Source: Bacillota bacterium (GTDB taxonomy: Bacteria > Bacillota > Clostridia > Monoglobales > Firm-18). From it: a DNA stretch of 64,000 bases. Made by a program: the position numbers and the translations under genes. How positions within the stretch are numbered: position 1 is the stretch's first letter; every line of letters begins with the position of its first letter. Shown one piece after another: positions 62,701-64,000 of the stretch. The notes under the pieces were generated by a model that was given only the letters and a program-made list of their open reading frames with translations, made no database searches and had not been told where the DNA came from. The stretch covers positions 61,677 through 125,676 of the forward strand of contig JALOAJ010000003.1 in assembly GCA_023228885.1 (NCBI GenBank), read 5' to 3'.

Positions 62701-63848
62701 TTGGCGCATGGTATGAGGGAACGGCATACTGGGAAGCTGCCGTAAGGTTTTTGGTGCAGCTTATAGACTCTTTGGAATATTCGACAGGCAGATATTGGGG
62801 ATATGACAATTTGCCCGGCTTTGAAAAAACGAGATACTATTCCGCCATGCTTACAGGTTCCGGGCTTACATTTAACTTTTCCGACACAACGGTAACCCGC
62901 GACAATCCCGCCATTGAATTTTGGCTTTCAAACAGGTTTAACGACCCGGGGCTTACAAACCTAAGGGTGCAAAACATCAACACATATAATCTTGCCACCG
63001 GCTTAATGGATATATTGTGGTATATCCCGACCGGAAACACCGCTTTGCCTGTGTTTGACAATGATGTGTTTTACGAAAGCATAGATGTTGCGGCTTTTCA
63101 CAACGGGTGGTCCACAACAAGTTTGTTTGCCGCAGTAAAAGGCGCAGATATCGGCGCCAGCCATTTTCATTATGACGGAGGTAATTTTGTGTTCGACATG
63201 GGCGGTCAAAGATTTGCCTACGAACTTGGACGGGATGGGTATGCGACAACTCCAAACACCTCTGCAAGGAATTTATCATATAAGGTCAGAGCCGAAGGGC
63301 ACAATGTTTTGCTTATTAACCCTTCTGCCGACCCGGGGCAAAGAAGCAACACAAAAGCGCATATTATATCGTATGAGGAAAATACGGATGAACGGCATGC
63401 GATAGTTGACCTAACGCAGCTTTACGAAGATAGAGGGTTAAATGACGGCTATACGGGAAAAAATATAAAACGCGGGTTTAAGGTTTATAAGGAATCAGAT
63501 ACAATTTTAGTTCAAGATGAGGTTCATTTGACAAAAAGCTCTAAGATGTATTGGTTTATGCACACCAAAGCTAACATAACCGTTAGCGAGGATGGCAGAA
63601 GCGCAACGCTAACCTTAAACGGCAAAACCATAACCGCGCAAATAATCGGAGATGAAAATGCCAAGTTTTTAAGAATTCCGGCATGGATTTTGCCTACAAC
63701 ACCCGAACTGCCCAACCAAGGGAAAAACAACGCATTTACGAAACTTGCAATTTATTGGGATTCTGTTAAGGATACAACTTATGCTGTTAAGTTTACATCG
63801 GACGGCGAAAGCGGGGATGAACCCCTTGTCGCCCTCGAAAACTGGTAG
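59799..63848 (+). CDS. Giant secreted heparinase II/III-type lyase (second of two)
   Basis: A 1349-residue exported paralogue of the preceding lyase. Signal peptide to about 28; Ig-like then discoidin-like region about 30-270 (GWAQSVAMPQQAVDGNSGTYWSAGTHT, closely like a segment of the SLH protein at 49637); Ig-like segment about 270-365; beta-rich region; copper-amine-oxidase-N-like segment about 640-730; lyase core about 760-1330 with N921-W, Y977 (EGTAY) and H1122/H1124 (SHFHYDGGN). The histidine seen at 747 in the first lyase is Arg927 here, so specificity probably differs. There is no C-terminal discoidin domain. Confidence 0.87.
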   Translation: MDKILRYICMTIIVILFANLFVPCAYGAKPIVTMDGLPSTVKAPKSSTVAYQLRGYVNDIYEPNAVWSISGGDASGYNLNPQTGTLTITPEFSGSYIEVRCTLGSYYTNKTLYVGERSLIQDALAWVGTGWAQSVAMPQQAVDGNSGTYWSAGTHTVGSTAKLCIDTNSVKYNKVKLEYNHIINSSQTTLYASDTVTSEVPTQSGIASSIPALGAAVTLYDRLQPNYEETIYVDVDETTMKYLMFSSRTESNTKTPFRLNEISLYYTMPGDMEITGVDNEVSVPKNGATNYRLDAVLYDSIGQQMDISPFEVSWAVSAPEGVVFDDEKNILTVSDFAKIGKATITAVCNAEGVVITATKNVTIEKGKILVRDELEREVNRFDKAGNYYASVENGSLDNIIIFTRYQGGQLAEINIGDGDETIEFYVEPEDNQELKVFYWGTNYQPAAPSWVEGKEQMPEENIYLLEKNFQNNGTSGLSGFYRADGFVTAADGRMNASVDKHGIWTHLNKPFEESAVIDASIGVNVPAELYIRDSEGNEILYDLSPSDTLQNICMLFNRSKNICMVNDIIEIDISGLSDIYTIGIRAQNNINIIIEHIRCYSGTKRNDGAALNEYAYFERTPVESEFVDAKGASNNMIVMAIDYDIASFYGDRVKLALKPKDMSGVAYIPVEAIGLLGGAIVTQNKNSVTAKFANRILVIPIYDGYIKAASLAELVGKNLYYNNGIITVSSESPIISAQELQKMLHYYRPMGGEVLESVKNLGARPRILANQDVFDRASNTIATDPMVAGWYEKLLATANSYFGKPVAQYEVVSGRLLAVSNTVFDRVSNLGFVYRLTGDERYAERAWQELSAAAAFSDWHPAHFLDVGQMSFAFAVGYDWLNDYLTANQKRILVKAFEEKGLAEFVKAINTGTGWAASSSNWNSWVRNGVLSCVLSMAEDLNNIGAAKFAIEKGMTGLEILLKEFAPIGAWYEGTAYWEAAVRFLVQLIDSLEYSTGRYWGYDNLPGFEKTRYYSAMLTGSGLTFNFSDTTVTRDNPAIEFWLSNRFNDPGLTNLRVQNINTYNLATGLMDILWYIPTGNTALPVFDNDVFYESIDVAAFHNGWSTTSLFAAVKGADIGASHFHYDGGNFVFDMGGQRFAYELGRDGYATTPNTSARNLSYKVRAEGHNVLLINPSADPGQRSNTKAHIISYEENTDERHAIVDLTQLYEDRGLNDGYTGKNIKRGFKVYKESDTILVQDEVHLTKSSKMYWFMHTKANITVSEDGRSATLTLNGKTITAQIIGDENAKFLRIPAWILPTTPELPNQGKNNAFTKLAIYWDSVKDTTYAVKFTSDGESGDEPLVALENW

Positions 63849-64000
63849 GCTTTATAACTATTTATTATACTTTAAGGTAGTGTAAAGTAAAGATGAAAAG
63901 TTGGTACAAAATTAATGCAAGAAAGCCTACCCCTTGCTTTAGTAGAGTATAAATGCTCGTTTATGAATTGTCAAGGGTAAAATGAACATGCTAATGCACG
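63844..64000. other. Right-edge intergenic DNA with inverted repeat
   Basis: No gene is visible. GGTAGGCTTT (63844-63853, overlapping the last stop codon) has its exact complement AAAGCCTACC at 63922-63931, followed by a short GCAAG/CTTGC hairpin. It could be a weak terminator region or the border of a mobile element lying beyond the window; neither is shown. Confidence 0.25.

Noticed and set aside
1..64000. CRISPR arrays, tRNA or rRNA genes, intact insertion sequences, phage genes
   Set aside because: I looked for regularly spaced repeats, cloverleaf-like sequences and transposase or phage motifs and found none I could support; a tRNA scan and IS search would settle it.

Overview
The window looks like the chromosome of an anaerobic, low-to-moderate G+C Gram-positive bacterium of the Clostridia type. 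The evidence is a complete set of [FeFe]-hydrogenase maturases, several S-layer homology (SLH) proteins, LplB/YtcP-type sugar ABC importers with lipoprotein binding proteins, membrane-bound AraC-type sensor-regulators, strong AGGAGG ribosome binding sites and frequent TTG/GTG starts. No rRNA, tRNA, CRISPR array or intact transposase was seen. Species cannot be named from the sequence alone.

Layout. 1-2281: two paralogous small lipoproteins and a cytoplasmic alginate-lyase-fold protein. 2389-6845: hydrogenase maturation operon (TM1266-family regulator, hydG, hydE, hydF) with a consensus promoter, a leader carrying an internal terminator hairpin, a structured hydE-hydF gap and a very long terminal hairpin. 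7018-13982: three SLH proteins, the last two translationally coupled. 14147-32949: an importer, a sulfatase, two very large secreted putative glycosidases, an esterase chimera, GH5-like and GH43-like enzymes, a class II aldolase, an RpiB-family isomerase and a GH4 enzyme. 32962-35127: AraC-type sensor-regulator. 35186-38665: PHP hydrolase divergent from a DeoR regulator plus an MFS/OPA transporter. 39247-40920: cytoplasmic heparinase-type lyase. 40998-49608: second AraC-type sensor-regulator, second importer (its permease genes split by a sulfatase and a GH88 hydrolase). 49637-63848: a second coupled SLH pair and two giant secreted heparinase-II/III-type lyases.

Together most of the window reads as a surface-to-cytoplasm system for a sulfated, uronic-acid-containing polysaccharide (glycosaminoglycan-like or algal; the actual substrate is an inference). 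Large exported lyases and putative glycosidases with carbohydrate-binding-like modules would cut the polymer near an SLH-anchored surface assembly. Two ABC importers, both lacking an ATPase gene here, would bring in oligosaccharides. Cytoplasmic lyase, GH88, GH4, two Cys-type sulfatases and small-sugar enzymes would finish them. The most novel-looking parts are: a coupled SLH protein pair present twice with a large shared uncharacterised body; a ~240-residue module shared by four exported proteins of different architecture; a pair of large putative glycosidases not assignable to a known family by eye; and an almost identical regulator-site plus extended -10 arrangement ahead of both the SLH operon and the first importer operon.
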